From: JAVVEG01 sp041689205
GTDB lineage: Bacteria; Pseudomonadota; Gammaproteobacteria; Pseudomonadales; Pseudohongiellaceae
Direction: 5' to 3'
Length of the DNA stretch: 64,000 nucleotides
Assembly (NCBI GenBank): GCA_041689205.1
Contig: JBDNGQ010000045.1
Span: 1 to 64,000 of the forward strand
Each line of letters starts with the position of its first letter. The first letter of the stretch is position 1. The position numbers and the translations under genes are program-made. The notes under the pieces were generated by a model. That model did no database searches, was not told where the DNA came from, and was given only the letters and a program-made list of their open reading frames with translations. Below, piece after piece: positions 44,940 to 54,367 of the stretch.

Positions 44940-46005
44940 TTTACCAACAGCTGAGCAGAGCGCACAGGCTTACCCCTGGCAGCAAGATGTCTGGCAATCG
45001 CTGACCAGCCGCCTGGCTCTGGGCAAACTTGCGCATGCTTATCTGCTGGCTGGCGAGTCCGGCATTGGTAAAACCGATTTCGCCCGTGCATTTGCGCATT
45101 ATCTGCTCTGCCATGAGCGCTCCGCGAGCGCTGCATGTGGTCGATGTAAAGCCTGTTTGCTCGCTGCTGGGGGTAATCATCCCGATCTGTTTATTGCACA
45201 GGCCGAGGAGGGCTCCGCGGTAATCAAAATTGAACAGATCAGATTACTGGGCCGCTTTGTGCAGCAGACCGCCCACTTCTCCAGCAGCCGGGTAATCATT
45301 CTGTCACCTGCGGAAGCACTGGGGCCCGCCTCTGCAAACGCGCTGCTCAAAGTCCTTGAAGAACCTCCGGCTGAAACCTGGTTCCTGGTATTGTCGCATC
45401 AGCCTGGTCTGTTAATGCCGACCATCAAAAGTCGTTGCCAGCTGCAACCAATGCCATGTCCTACATACCAACAGGGACACTCCTGGCTGCAATCTCAGAG
45501 TCCACAAAGTTCAGCAGAAGATCTTAATGCCGCCCTGGCTATCAGCAAAAACCGACCCCTGGCTGCAAGATATGCGCTTCAGCAAAATCTGCCTGAGGAA
45601 AGAAGAAATCTTTTAGCCGGTCTTGCTCAACTGTTGAACACACAATTGCTGCCGATAGAATTGGCTAAACGTTATGAAAAAGCTGACCGGATACAAATAC
45701 TAACGATGATGCAGAACAGCCTGGTCAGCCTTATCCGCTATCAATCCAGTGCTGATCTCCGGTACCTGCATGATGTTGAGCTGCATACACTGACAAAACT
45801 GGGACATATAAATCCCTCCGCGGGCCGCCATCAAAGTAAAATCCTGCATAGGCTTTACATAAAGACAAATGATGCGATCATGAAGCTTAGAAGCTCTTCC
45901 AATCCGAACCCGTTACTGATTCTCGAAAACTGTTTTATCGAATGGCAAAGAGTAATAAGCACAGACACACAATCGGAGAATCAATGTCTTTCGCTGACAA
46001 GCTGA
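44929..46005 (+). CDS. holB: DNA polymerase III subunit delta'
   Basis: This is a clamp-loader subunit. It has 358 residues, starting with GTG inside the end of tmk. A Walker-A-like loop AGESGIGKTDF (41-51) and the four zinc cysteines (Cys61, Cys70, Cys73, Cys76) precede the SRC motif region (SRCQLQPM). The C-terminal part is less conserved, as usual. It overlaps the pilZ gene by 22 bases. Confidence 0.95.
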   Translation: MNVNLPTAEQSAQAYPWQQDVWQSLTSRLALGKLAHAYLLAGESGIGKTDFARAFAHYLLCHERSASAACGRCKACLLAAGGNHPDLFIAQAEEGSAVIKIEQIRLLGRFVQQTAHFSSSRVIILSPAEALGPASANALLKVLEEPPAETWFLVLSHQPGLLMPTIKSRCQLQPMPCPTYQQGHSWLQSQSPQSSAEDLNAALAISKNRPLAARYALQQNLPEERRNLLAGLAQLLNTQLLPIELAKRYEKADRIQILTMMQNSLVSLIRYQSSADLRYLHDVELHTLTKLGHINPSAGRHQSKILHRLYIKTNDAIMKLRSSSNPNPLLILENCFIEWQRVISTDTQSENQCLSLTS

Positions 46006-46364
46006 ATCTGCAAGAGAAACCTTTGCGCCCGAATGGGCACGGAATCCTGTCTCTCACTATAAGAGATAAAGCAGTTTTATACGCCGCCTACATGCCTTTT
46101 ATCAAAAATGGCGGTTTGTTCATTCCAACCAATAAAGTATTTGCAGCAGGCGATGAAGTGTTCATGTTACTCGCGCTTATGGATGAGTCGGAAAAGATAC
46201 CAATTGCAGGCACCGTGGTGTGGGTAACTCCACCAGGCGCGCAGGGCAACAGGGCGGCAGGCATTGGTGTGCAGTTTAATGACGCGGATGGTCTGGCGCG
46301 CAGCAAAATAGAAACGGCATTGGCCGGTCAACTGAATTCAGACAAACAGACACATACGCTGTAA
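45984..46364 (+). CDS. pilZ: PilZ domain protein (type IV pilus PilZ-like)
   Basis: This 126-residue protein has a single PilZ domain. The start is the ATG at 45984 with CGGAG five bases upstream; the frame is open to 45942. The c-di-GMP-binding RxxxR and [DN]xSxxG motifs are not present (the second is replaced by NGGLFIP), as in the founding PilZ of Pseudomonas. That protein works in type IV pilus assembly through PilB and FimX. The location after holB is the same as in Pseudomonas, where tatD would follow. Here a DUF411 gene does. Confidence 0.88.
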   Translation: MSFADKLNLQEKPLRPNGHGILSLTIRDKAVLYAAYMPFIKNGGLFIPTNKVFAAGDEVFMLLALMDESEKIPIAGTVVWVTPPGAQGNRAAGIGVQFNDADGLARSKIETALAGQLNSDKQTHTL

Positions 46365-46402
46365 ATAACTCGCGTTCTTGTTTTATATTGGAGCTTAACG
46401 AT

Positions 46403-46930
46403 ATGACACCTTTTCTTTACACCACAATTTCAAAGAGTTTGATAAAAGCTGTTTTAATGCTGGTGGCCGCATTTGCACTTGCTGCGTGCAGCGATGATAC
46501 GGTTTATGGTCAGAACGCAGCTACCGAGACCACGCTGAAACTGGATGTGTATAAGAGCCCCACCTGCGGATGCTGCCAGTTCTGGATTGACCATGCCGAG
46601 GAAGCGGGCATTGAGAGCAGCATTCATCATCCGGAGGATCTGACCCTGGTAAAACTGCAACGTGGCATTGATTTTCAGTATCACTCCTGCCACACCTCGG
46701 TGTCTCAGGATGGCTATGTTTTTGAAGGACATATGCCGGCTAAGCTGATCAAGCAGTTTTTAGCTGAAATTCCTGCTAATGCAATAGGTTTGGCGGTTCC
46801 AGGCATGCCGGTTGGCAGCCCTGGCATGGAGGTCGGCAGTCAGTTTGCGCCCTATGATGTGGTGTTATTGCATAAAGATGGCAGCAGCTCACTGTATCAT
46901 CGCGTTGAAACAGCGGCAGAACAGTACTAA
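46403..46930 (+). CDS. DUF411 lipoprotein (putative copper-related)
   Basis: This 175-residue protein has a lipoprotein signal (FALAAC, Cys29). The DUF411 domain contains KSPTCGCCQFW (Cys55, Cys57, Cys58), a later Cys-His pair (YHSCHT), and the family's VPGMPVGSPGMEVG stretch. The DUF411 family is associated with copper and metal resistance loci, but its chemistry is not defined. The ATG at 46403 follows GGAG; a TTG five codons upstream is in frame. It converges on the flavoprotein gene. Confidence 0.88.
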   Translation: MTPFLYTTISKSLIKAVLMLVAAFALAACSDDTVYGQNAATETTLKLDVYKSPTCGCCQFWIDHAEEAGIESSIHHPEDLTLVKLQRGIDFQYHSCHTSVSQDGYVFEGHMPAKLIKQFLAEIPANAIGLAVPGMPVGSPGMEVGSQFAPYDVVLLHKDGSSSLYHRVETAAEQY

Positions 46931-46970
46931 GGTTGGTACAAATCGGCGTAGTTAACTTGCAGGCGGCCAA

Positions 46971-48098
46971 TCAAGTGAGCAACTCATCCACTGCGCAGGC
47001 TATCGCCAACGCCGCAGTCAAGCCCGGTGACTCGATACCGAACAGCTGAACCAACCCAGGCAGGCCCTGATTCGATTCATCCCGAATGACAAAATCTGTG
47101 AACCCGCCATCAGGCGCCTGCAGTTTCGGGCGCATCCCAGCATAGTCCGCGTGCAGATCCGCTGGCTTCAAGCCAGGAAAATAACGCTGAATGGCATTGC
47201 AGAAGACTTGCCGTTTGTCACTATCCACCTGGTAATCAAGCGTATGGGTATATTCGACATCCGGACCAAAACGTACTTGTCCTGACATATCCAGCGTGGC
47301 ATGGATACCAAGACCCTGTTGATTCTTTTCAGGTAAAGGGTAAATGAGGTGTGAAAACGGTGATTTGCCGCGCAAACTGAAATAGCTGCCCTTGCACAAG
47401 TACAAAGGCGGGATAGACGCTGCATCCAGACCCGTAATACCCGCTGCCAATGTCTGCGCATGCAGACCGGCGCTGTTTATCAACTGCCTGCAGGTGAACT
47501 GATACGTCTCCTGCCGCCCTGGAGCGCCGCACAGAGCCGTTACCAGAAAACCTGATGTCCGTGGCTCAACTGCGACGATACGGCTGTAAGCAGCGAAACA
47601 GGCGCCGTTGGACTCAGCCTGACGCAACAGCATTTGCATAAATGCATGACTGTCCAGGATTCCAGAATCGGGGGAGAACAAGGCATGACTGGCTGCCACC
47701 TGCGGTTCAACGCGCTGCAGAGCGTGCTTATCGACATAGACCACGTTATCCACGCCGTTGCGATGGGCATTCTCAAGCAGAGCCTGTAATTGCGGGAGTC
47801 CATCTTCACCGGCAACAATATATTTGCCAAGGCGCTTATGCGGCACATCGTATTGAACGCAGAAGCGGTATAAAAGCTCCCGACCTTCGACGCAATATTT
47901 CGCCTTCAGACTGCCGGGTGGGTAATACAATCCAGCATGAATAACTTCGCTGTTCCGGCTGCTGGTTTCCTGTCCTGGGGAGCCATGCTGCTCCAGCAGT
48001 AGAATATCTCCAGCAGCTGATCTGCTCAGGGACAGCTGTCGGGTGATGGCCAGTCCCACCACCCCGGCGCCTGCCACGCAGGTATCAAAATGATCCAC
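46971..48098 (-). CDS. FAD-dependent oxidoreductase, L-2-hydroxyglutarate oxidase family
   Basis: This 375-residue flavoprotein of the DAO/L2HGDH type has the FAD fold VAGAGVVGLAI near the N-terminus and the family motif SSRNSEVIHAGLYYPPGSLK. The C-terminal part is GIESPGLTAALAIA. Relatives (LhgO) oxidise L-2-hydroxyglutarate to 2-oxoglutarate and pass electrons to the respiratory chain. This matches family membership, but the substrate here is not proven. It is transcribed in the same direction as ggt, 38 bases downstream of it. Confidence 0.85.
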   Translation of the reverse strand: MDHFDTCVAGAGVVGLAITRQLSLSRSAAGDILLLEQHGSPGQETSSRNSEVIHAGLYYPPGSLKAKYCVEGRELLYRFCVQYDVPHKRLGKYIVAGEDGLPQLQALLENAHRNGVDNVVYVDKHALQRVEPQVAASHALFSPDSGILDSHAFMQMLLRQAESNGACFAAYSRIVAVEPRTSGFLVTALCGAPGRQETYQFTCRQLINSAGLHAQTLAAGITGLDAASIPPLYLCKGSYFSLRGKSPFSHLIYPLPEKNQQGLGIHATLDMSGQVRFGPDVEYTHTLDYQVDSDKRQVFCNAIQRYFPGLKPADLHADYAGMRPKLQAPDGGFTDFVIRDESNQGLPGLVQLFGIESPGLTAALAIACAVDELLT

Positions 48099-48136
48099 GT
48101 CATCATTCCTGTTGCTGTGTCATCGGTTTAGCAGTC

Positions 48137-49855
48137 TTAGAAAGCAGACGCACCGCCGACACTTCGTGGATCGGAACTGGCCTCCAGCGTATCACCGACA
48201 ACTTTGATTGAATTGGCGTCGCCGATGCCAAAGCCACTCGGCCGCAAGTCACTGTGCCCCATAGCTTTCAGACGTTCAATCACCTCAGCACTGAATGCCC
48301 CGGTTTCATGACGAATCTGATCGGGCAGCCACTGATGATGGAAGCGGGGGCTGGCAACCGCTTCTTCGACACTCATTTGATGATCAAGTACATTCAGAAC
48401 CACCTGGAATACGGTATTGATGATCGTCGATCCACCCGGTGAACCCGTCACCAGAACAGGCACGCCATCACGGGTCACAATGGTAGGAGTCATCGAACTG
48501 AGCATACGCTTGCCGGGTTCGATCTTATTGGCTTCTTCGCCAATCAGACCATAAGCGTTTGGAACATTCGCCTTGGCCGAGAAATCATCCATTTCATTAT
48601 TGAGCAGGAATCCTGCACCCGGCACAACAATCTTATTGCCATAGCTCAGATTCAAGGTAGTAGTCACTGAAACTGCAATGCCTGCGCCATCCATCACCGA
48701 GTAATGCGTCGTTTCGGTGCTTTCAGCCGGCCAGCTGCCGGCAGAAATTTCCGCGCTGCGTGAGGCCTTGTCAGGATTAAAACTCTCAAAGCGTTCGCGG
48801 GCATAGGCTTTAGAAATCAATTTCTCGAGTGGTACCGGATAAAAATCCGAATCCCCCAGATGTCTGGCTCGGTCGGCATAGGCACGACGCTGTGCCTCAA
48901 CCATCAGGTGCACTGTCTCTGCAGAGCCTTTACCAAGACTGGCAATATCATAAGGTTCCAGCATATTTAGCATCTGCACAACCAGCACACCGCCGGAAGA
49001 GGGAGGAGGCATGGACCAGATGTCGTAGCCACGATAGGTGCCATGAATCGGGGTGCGCCAAACAGGCATATAACTGGTCAGATCTTCATGTGAAATCAAG
49101 CCCGCGTTGCGTTGCATTTCCGCAACGATCAAATCTGCAGTTTTGCCTTTATAAAAACCGTCACGCCCGTTAGCCGATATCAGTTTCAAGGTCTCTGCGA
49201 GATCCGTCTGTATCCAGCGATCACCTTCCTGATAAGCCTGGCCGTCCTTGCTGAATACCGCCATTGATGCGGGATAACCCTGCATACTGCCGAGTACACG
49301 ACCGAAATCGCCAGCCAGCTCTTCGTTAAGTACAAAACCTTCAGAGGCCAGACGGATTGCGGGAGCGAGCACAGCTTCTCTGGATAGATTGCCGTAACGC
49401 TCCAGTGCATCCAGCAGGCCAGCCACCGAACCAGGAACGCCGGCTGACAGTAGACTGCTTACTGCCAGACCGCGATCAACATCACCATTTTCATCAAGGA
49501 ACATATCTCTGCTGGCAGTCAGAGGGGCTTTTTCTCTGCCATCCTGGGTAACCACATTGCCATCAGCCAGGCGGATAACCATGAACCCGCCACCGCCGAT
49601 ATTACCGGCAGAGGGATAAGTTACGGCCAGTGCAAAGCCAACTGCTACTGCAGCGTCAACAGCGTTGCCGCCCTGTTGCAGTATTTCGATTCCGACGTCT
49701 GAGGCCAGTGCCGAACGTGAGCTGACAACGCCATTTTTACCACTGACGGTGTTGGCCTGTGCAAATGCACATAGCAGAACCACCGAGAGCATGCCTGCCA
49801 GCACGCGCTGGGTGAACTTTGACAAAAATAAGACAGAGCCGGATAAGCCGGACAT
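48137..49855 (-). CDS. ggt: Gamma-glutamyltransferase
   Basis: This is a periplasmic N-terminal-nucleophile hydrolase that cleaves glutathione and gamma-glutamyl compounds. The 572-residue precursor has a signal peptide (…LLCAFAQA|NTV). The autocleavage/catalytic site is at the first Thr of TTHYSVMDG (Thr382), separating the large and small subunits. The motifs NNEMDDFS and GSPGGSTIIN are present. The start is the ATG at 49855 with GGAG upstream. It is divergent from glutathione reductase, which suggests a shared link to glutathione turnover. Confidence 0.95.
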   Translation of the reverse strand: MSGLSGSVLFLSKFTQRVLAGMLSVVLLCAFAQANTVSGKNGVVSSRSALASDVGIEILQQGGNAVDAAVAVGFALAVTYPSAGNIGGGGFMVIRLADGNVVTQDGREKAPLTASRDMFLDENGDVDRGLAVSSLLSAGVPGSVAGLLDALERYGNLSREAVLAPAIRLASEGFVLNEELAGDFGRVLGSMQGYPASMAVFSKDGQAYQEGDRWIQTDLAETLKLISANGRDGFYKGKTADLIVAEMQRNAGLISHEDLTSYMPVWRTPIHGTYRGYDIWSMPPPSSGGVLVVQMLNMLEPYDIASLGKGSAETVHLMVEAQRRAYADRARHLGDSDFYPVPLEKLISKAYARERFESFNPDKASRSAEISAGSWPAESTETTHYSVMDGAGIAVSVTTTLNLSYGNKIVVPGAGFLLNNEMDDFSAKANVPNAYGLIGEEANKIEPGKRMLSSMTPTIVTRDGVPVLVTGSPGGSTIINTVFQVVLNVLDHQMSVEEAVASPRFHHQWLPDQIRHETGAFSAEVIERLKAMGHSDLRPSGFGIGDANSIKVVGDTLEASSDPRSVGGASAF

Positions 49856-50000
49856 TGGACATTCTCCATGAAGAAATATGATGGGCTCCCAATGCTATCA
49901 AAACCAAAGGGTTTAGTAAGCTTTTCATTAGTGTAAAGTAGTGGTCAATTCAGGAATCATTGGCGATTCAGGATAAGGTCCGGAAGAGGATAAGCATCAA

Positions 50001-51359
50001 GTGACCCATTTTGACTATGATTTATTTGTAATAGGTGCCGGTTCCGGTGGCGTTCGAGCAAGTCGTGTGGCGGCAAGTCTGGGCGCGCGGGTGGCCGTCG
50101 CTGAACAGCTCTATCTGGGCGGAACCTGCGTCAATGCGGGCTGTATTCCTAAAAAACTATTCAGCTATGCGGCTCACTATCACAGTGATTTTGCCGATAG
50201 TCAGGGTTATGGCTGGCAGTTCAAGGACATGCCGGTGTTCAACTGGGAGCATCTGCGCAATGCGAAGGATGTGGAACTAAGGCGTCTTAATGGAATTTAT
50301 GGTGGCATGTTGCAGCAGGCAGGGGTTACTGTTTTCGAACAGCGCGCAACCCTGCTGGATCAGCATACGGTTGTAGTTGGAGCGGAAACGCTGCGGGCAA
50401 AGAACATCTTAATTGCCACCGGTGGTTGGCCCTTTGTGCCGGAGTTCGAAGGCAGTGAACATGTGATGACCTCGAACGATATTTTTGATCTGAAGAGCTT
50501 ACCCGATTCTATCCTGATTGTGGGCGCTGGTTATATCGCGGTTGAGTTTGCAGGCATCCTCTCAGGTCTGGGTGTGAAGGCAACACTGGCGCATCGCGGC
50601 GATAATTTATTACGCGGTTTTGATCAGGACATTCGCCAATTATTTTGCGGTGAGCTTTCTAAATACAGTGACTTAAGGCTGAATTCAAAAGTTATTTCTA
50701 TAACGAAAACCGGTCCAGACGAACTTCTGGTCAAGTTTGACCAAGGTGATGAACTGTTGGTCAATGCCGTCTTGTTTGCGACCGGGCGCAATCCGAGCAG
50801 TCGCGGGATAGGACTTGAGGAGATCGGGGTGAAATTTGCTCACAACGGAGCAATTGTGGTCGATGAACACTTTCAGACCGAAGTTGAGAATATTTATGCG
50901 GTTGGAGATGTTATCGATCGCATGCCGTTGACGCCGGTCGCACTCGCGGAAGGCCAGATTGTTGCTCATCACCTGTTTGGCACTAAGTCCGACTCAATGT
51001 GCTATGAAAATATTCCCACTGCCGTTTTCAGTCAGCCCAATATTGGCACGGTAGGTTTGACTGAAGAGCAGGCGCGTTTTGTCTGTGATGATGTGCAGAT
51101 ATTCAAGAGCCGCTTTACGCCTTTGCGTCATACGCTCAGCGGCCGTTTTGAGAAAACCTTCTTAAAAATGGTGGTCGATAAGAAAACCGATAAAATCCTT
51201 GGTATTCATATGCTTGGGCCAGATGCTGGAGAAATTATCCAAGGCATGGCGGTAGCGATGAACGCTGGTGCAACCAAAGCACACTTTGATAACACCATCG
51301 GCATTCATCCCACCACCGCAGAGGAATTTGTCACCATGCGGACTCCGGAACCGGAGTAA
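50001..51359 (+). CDS. gor: Glutathione-disulfide reductase
   Basis: This NADPH-dependent FAD enzyme keeps glutathione reduced. It has 452 residues. The FAD fold is VIGAGSGGVRASR. The redox disulfide GGTCVNAGCIPKK (Cys43, Cys48) is diagnostic of Gor. The C-terminal HPTTAEE supplies the catalytic histidine and glutamate. The start is GTG with AGAGGA upstream. It converges on the multicopper oxidase gene with a 26-base gap. Confidence 0.95.
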   Translation: MTHFDYDLFVIGAGSGGVRASRVAASLGARVAVAEQLYLGGTCVNAGCIPKKLFSYAAHYHSDFADSQGYGWQFKDMPVFNWEHLRNAKDVELRRLNGIYGGMLQQAGVTVFEQRATLLDQHTVVVGAETLRAKNILIATGGWPFVPEFEGSEHVMTSNDIFDLKSLPDSILIVGAGYIAVEFAGILSGLGVKATLAHRGDNLLRGFDQDIRQLFCGELSKYSDLRLNSKVISITKTGPDELLVKFDQGDELLVNAVLFATGRNPSSRGIGLEEIGVKFAHNGAIVVDEHFQTEVENIYAVGDVIDRMPLTPVALAEGQIVAHHLFGTKSDSMCYENIPTAVFSQPNIGTVGLTEEQARFVCDDVQIFKSRFTPLRHTLSGRFEKTFLKMVVDKKTDKILGIHMLGPDAGEIIQGMAVAMNAGATKAHFDNTIGIHPTTAEEFVTMRTPEPE

Positions 51360-51385
51360 GGGCTGTCACTCCACATAAGGCCGGA

Positions 51386-52678
51386 TTAAGTCGGCAGTCC
51401 GTCCGGCACCCGGTCTATTTTGTAAGCCATGGTGCCAGCGGGTGGATCATACCAGCCAGGATCACCATTAAGCTGGTCCCGCACCTTCACCACCGTAAAC
51501 ATTCCGCCCATTTCCATATTTCCGTATGGGCCCACGCCCATCATCATTGGCAGGGTGTTCACAGGTCCGGCCATATGACCGGATTCAGTATGTTCCTGAT
51601 GTTCGGCCATGCCATCTTCACCCATGGCCATATAACCGGGCACCAACGCACGAATTTTGCGGGCACTTTCGCGCTGATCGACACCAATCGGGTTAGCTAT
51701 ATTGTGCCCCATTGCATTCATGGTGTGATGCGCCATATGGCAATGAAAGGCCCAGTCTCCTGGCACTGCCGTAAACTCCATATCCCGCGTCTGACCCACG
51801 CCAACAATTTCGGTAACTTCTTTGCGCCAGAGATTTTCCGGCAGTCGGCCACCATCTGAACCGGTCACCTCAAATTGGGTTCCATGCAGGTGCATTGGAT
51901 GATTCCACATGGAGAGATTGCCAATCCTGATCCGAATACGCTCGCCGGTCTGGGCCAGCATATGATCGATATGCGGAAACACTTTGCCATTCATGGTCCA
52001 TAAGTCGAACTCCTGCATGACCGCTGGATCAGCCCGATAAGTGCCGGGGTGCACTGCCCAGTTGTGCAGCAGAACCACGTAGTCGCGATCTATGGAAGGG
52101 CTTACCGGCACCCGTGGGTGAATGATGAACATGCCCATCATGCCCATCGCCATCTGCACCATTTCATCAGCATGCGGGTGATACATATGGGTGCCATGCT
52201 GCTGCAGAGTGAACTCATAAACAAAGGTTTCACCGGGCTTGATCGGTGCCTGCGACAGTCCGGTTAAACCATCCATACCACTGGGCAACAGCAATCCATG
52301 CCAGTGCATACTGGTATGTTCCCGAAGGCGGTTGGTGACGTAGAGCCGCACACGATCGCCCTCGACGGCTTCAATAGTTGGTCCGGGCGCAATACCGTTA
52401 TAACCCCAGGCTGTAATTTTCGTGCCTGGCGCAAACTCATGTTCCACTTCTTCGGCGATTAAATGGAACTCTTTAACGCCGTCACGCATACGCCAGGGCA
52501 GGGTGCGGCCGTTAGGAGTAATTACGGGGACATATTCGCCAGTTGCAAGCTCAGCGCTACGGCGTGTCTGTGCTGCTGCTTCAGCAGCGTGACTGCGTGA
52601 CACGGCGCCGGCCAGCGCGGTAGTCACCAGACCGGCTGCACTGCCCAGCAGTAATTCGCGTCGGTTTAGTTTAGTCAT
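51386..52678 (-). CDS. Two-domain multicopper oxidase with Tat signal
   Basis: This 430-residue protein begins with a twin-arginine signal (NRRELLLGS … SHA). Domain 1 has the trinuclear-site motifs HWHG (125-128) and YHPHAD (166-171) but no type 1 cysteine. Domain 2 has HPMHLHG (260-266) and HCHMAHH (312-318), with Cys313, His318 and Met323 as type 1 ligands. I see only two cupredoxin domains, with the type 1 site in the second. A Met-rich stretch (MMMGVGPYGNMEMGGM) precedes the C-terminus. Copper oxidation or detoxification is likely. The start overlaps the end of the TolC gene by 8 bases. Confidence 0.92.
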   Translation of the reverse strand: MTKLNRRELLLGSAAGLVTTALAGAVSRSHAAEAAAQTRRSAELATGEYVPVITPNGRTLPWRMRDGVKEFHLIAEEVEHEFAPGTKITAWGYNGIAPGPTIEAVEGDRVRLYVTNRLREHTSMHWHGLLLPSGMDGLTGLSQAPIKPGETFVYEFTLQQHGTHMYHPHADEMVQMAMGMMGMFIIHPRVPVSPSIDRDYVVLLHNWAVHPGTYRADPAVMQEFDLWTMNGKVFPHIDHMLAQTGERIRIRIGNLSMWNHPMHLHGTQFEVTGSDGGRLPENLWRKEVTEIVGVGQTRDMEFTAVPGDWAFHCHMAHHTMNAMGHNIANPIGVDQRESARKIRALVPGYMAMGEDGMAEHQEHTESGHMAGPVNTLPMMMGVGPYGNMEMGGMFTVVKVRDQLNGDPGWYDPPAGTMAYKIDRVPDGLPT

Positions 52679-54251
52679 GGTGTTGATGCTCCTGTGCTGG
52701 TGCTGGAGACGCAGGTTCGGTTACAGGTGCTGCGTCTGAGGGTTCATGTTGTTGATGCGGGTCTGGCTCGGGCTCCGGGTCTGGCTCTGCCTGCTGATGC
52801 TCATGGTGTTGGTGCTCGTCAGCTTCCTGCGGCTGTTCTGGTGTTGCTGGCTGGACCGACTCTGCCGGATCTTGGAGTGGGTTATCGAGTGGGTTCTCGA
52901 GTGAGTTGTCCAGTGACAGGCCGGCCGCTGCGGCCAGCGCCGAGCGTGCCAGCCAGTAAGATGCCAGAGCATTAGCATGCTCCAGTCTGGCATCGAGCTC
53001 TGCCTGCTTTATCTGCAGCAATACAAAAGCATCCGAGAGCATGAAGTTGTACTCCTGCAGGCTCAGTATCAGCATTCTTTCCTGACGAGGAATTATCACT
53101 TCCTGTAATTGCTCAAGCTGACGCCGTGCGCTTTGCATAGCGGTCAGGGCGCCCGCTATCTGTGCAGCCACACGGTTGCTGGTCATGGACCGCTCAGCTA
53201 ATGCGTGGTCAGCAGCTGCGCGGCTACCTGCACGCCGGGCCTGGCCCTGATCAAATAGGGGCAGAGTCAGTTCAAGCCCAAAACCTGTGTTGCGGCTGCC
53301 GTCGAATTCCCGTTCCAGTTCAAGGCTGCCGTCCAGACTGTTCCAGCGTGCGAAGCGCTCCGCCATCTCTACACCCTGCTGACTCAGCGCGATGCTCTGT
53401 TCGGCAATCCTGAATTCGGGTCGATAAGTCTGCGCTGTCTCCAGTAATTGGTTGAACTCAAAGTTATCTGCAACTGGCAGCTCATTAAGCACTGCCGGTA
53501 TCTGTAGCTCGGTGTCTGGATCAAGACCCAGACGCTCGTTCAGCGCGTAAACAGCTTGCTGAGCCTCAGCTTCAACTGCCCAGAGCTGGCTCTGCCTGGT
53601 CTGTGCTTCGCTGGACAGTTGCAGCTGATTCAATTCACTGATGTTCCCTGCCTCATACATGGCTGTGGCGAGTTCTTCGGAAGCCCGTGCAGCGGCAAGA
53701 TTGGAGCGGATAATCTCCAACTGGTGCCGACCCGTCAGCGCTGCATAATAATCCTGCAATACGCCGTCCAGCTGTTGATTTACCTGCTGTAAAAGCTGCA
53801 GTTGAGCCAGCAGTAATGCATCCTTCGACAATTGCTGACGCAGTGGCCGCGTTAACCAATCGAGGATGCTCTGGCTCAGGCCCAGATCAAGCTGCCAGCG
53901 GCCACCCCCTTCAGGGCGTAATGCGGTAATTGAGAAGCCAGGGTTACTTAACAGACTTGCCTGCAACTCACGGGCTTCAGCAATTCCCAGCTCGGCCATA
54001 GCGGCTGCAATCATCGGGCTGCCAAGCAGCGCAATCTGCTGTGCCAGCGCTGGCGTTAATGGTTGCTGAAGCAGGGCCTGCATTTCGGAAGGCTCCCGAT
54101 CAGGTTGCTCTAATCTGGTGAGCGTCGACTCAAGCTGCGGCTGCGCCAGAGACAATTGTCTCTGTATCACAGCGTGATCAGCCACGGGCAGGCTGCTGCA
54201 TGCCTGCAGCCCTGCCAAAAGCAAAGAAAAAATCCCGATACGCAGGAACAT
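52671..54251 (-). CDS. TolC-family outer-membrane efflux lipoprotein with His-rich tail
   Basis: This 526-residue protein starts at 54251 behind GAGGG (the frame is open 14 codons further). A lipobox cysteine (LAGLQAC, Cys18) and two TolC/OEP repeats of long coiled helices fill residues 30-440. The last 80 residues are unusual: Pro/Glu/Gln-rich with about nine histidines (EHQHHEH, DPHQQHE, EHQHHD). TolC-family lipoproteins of this type form the outer-membrane part of metal (Cus/Czc) efflux. No periplasmic adaptor or RND pump is adjacent. It is coupled to the multicopper oxidase by overlap. Confidence 0.88.
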   Translation of the reverse strand: MFLRIGIFSLLLAGLQACSSLPVADHAVIQRQLSLAQPQLESTLTRLEQPDREPSEMQALLQQPLTPALAQQIALLGSPMIAAAMAELGIAEARELQASLLSNPGFSITALRPEGGGRWQLDLGLSQSILDWLTRPLRQQLSKDALLLAQLQLLQQVNQQLDGVLQDYYAALTGRHQLEIIRSNLAAARASEELATAMYEAGNISELNQLQLSSEAQTRQSQLWAVEAEAQQAVYALNERLGLDPDTELQIPAVLNELPVADNFEFNQLLETAQTYRPEFRIAEQSIALSQQGVEMAERFARWNSLDGSLELEREFDGSRNTGFGLELTLPLFDQGQARRAGSRAAADHALAERSMTSNRVAAQIAGALTAMQSARRQLEQLQEVIIPRQERMLILSLQEYNFMLSDAFVLLQIKQAELDARLEHANALASYWLARSALAAAAGLSLDNSLENPLDNPLQDPAESVQPATPEQPQEADEHQHHEHQQAEPDPEPEPDPHQQHEPSDAAPVTEPASPAPAQEHQHHD

Positions 54252-54367
54252 TATAAAACCCTCTGAAGGATGACGCAGTTTCCAGTAGCGCACGTTGAAC
54301 GCGGTATGGGAAAAAGAAAATCCTTATAAATCAAACAATTATTTTGTAAAAATAAAGTGATTTAAAA

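Noticed and set aside
45984..46364. c-di-GMP receptor function for the PilZ protein
   Set aside because: The RxxxR and [DN]xSxxG residues needed for c-di-GMP binding are missing, as in the non-binding pilus PilZ.
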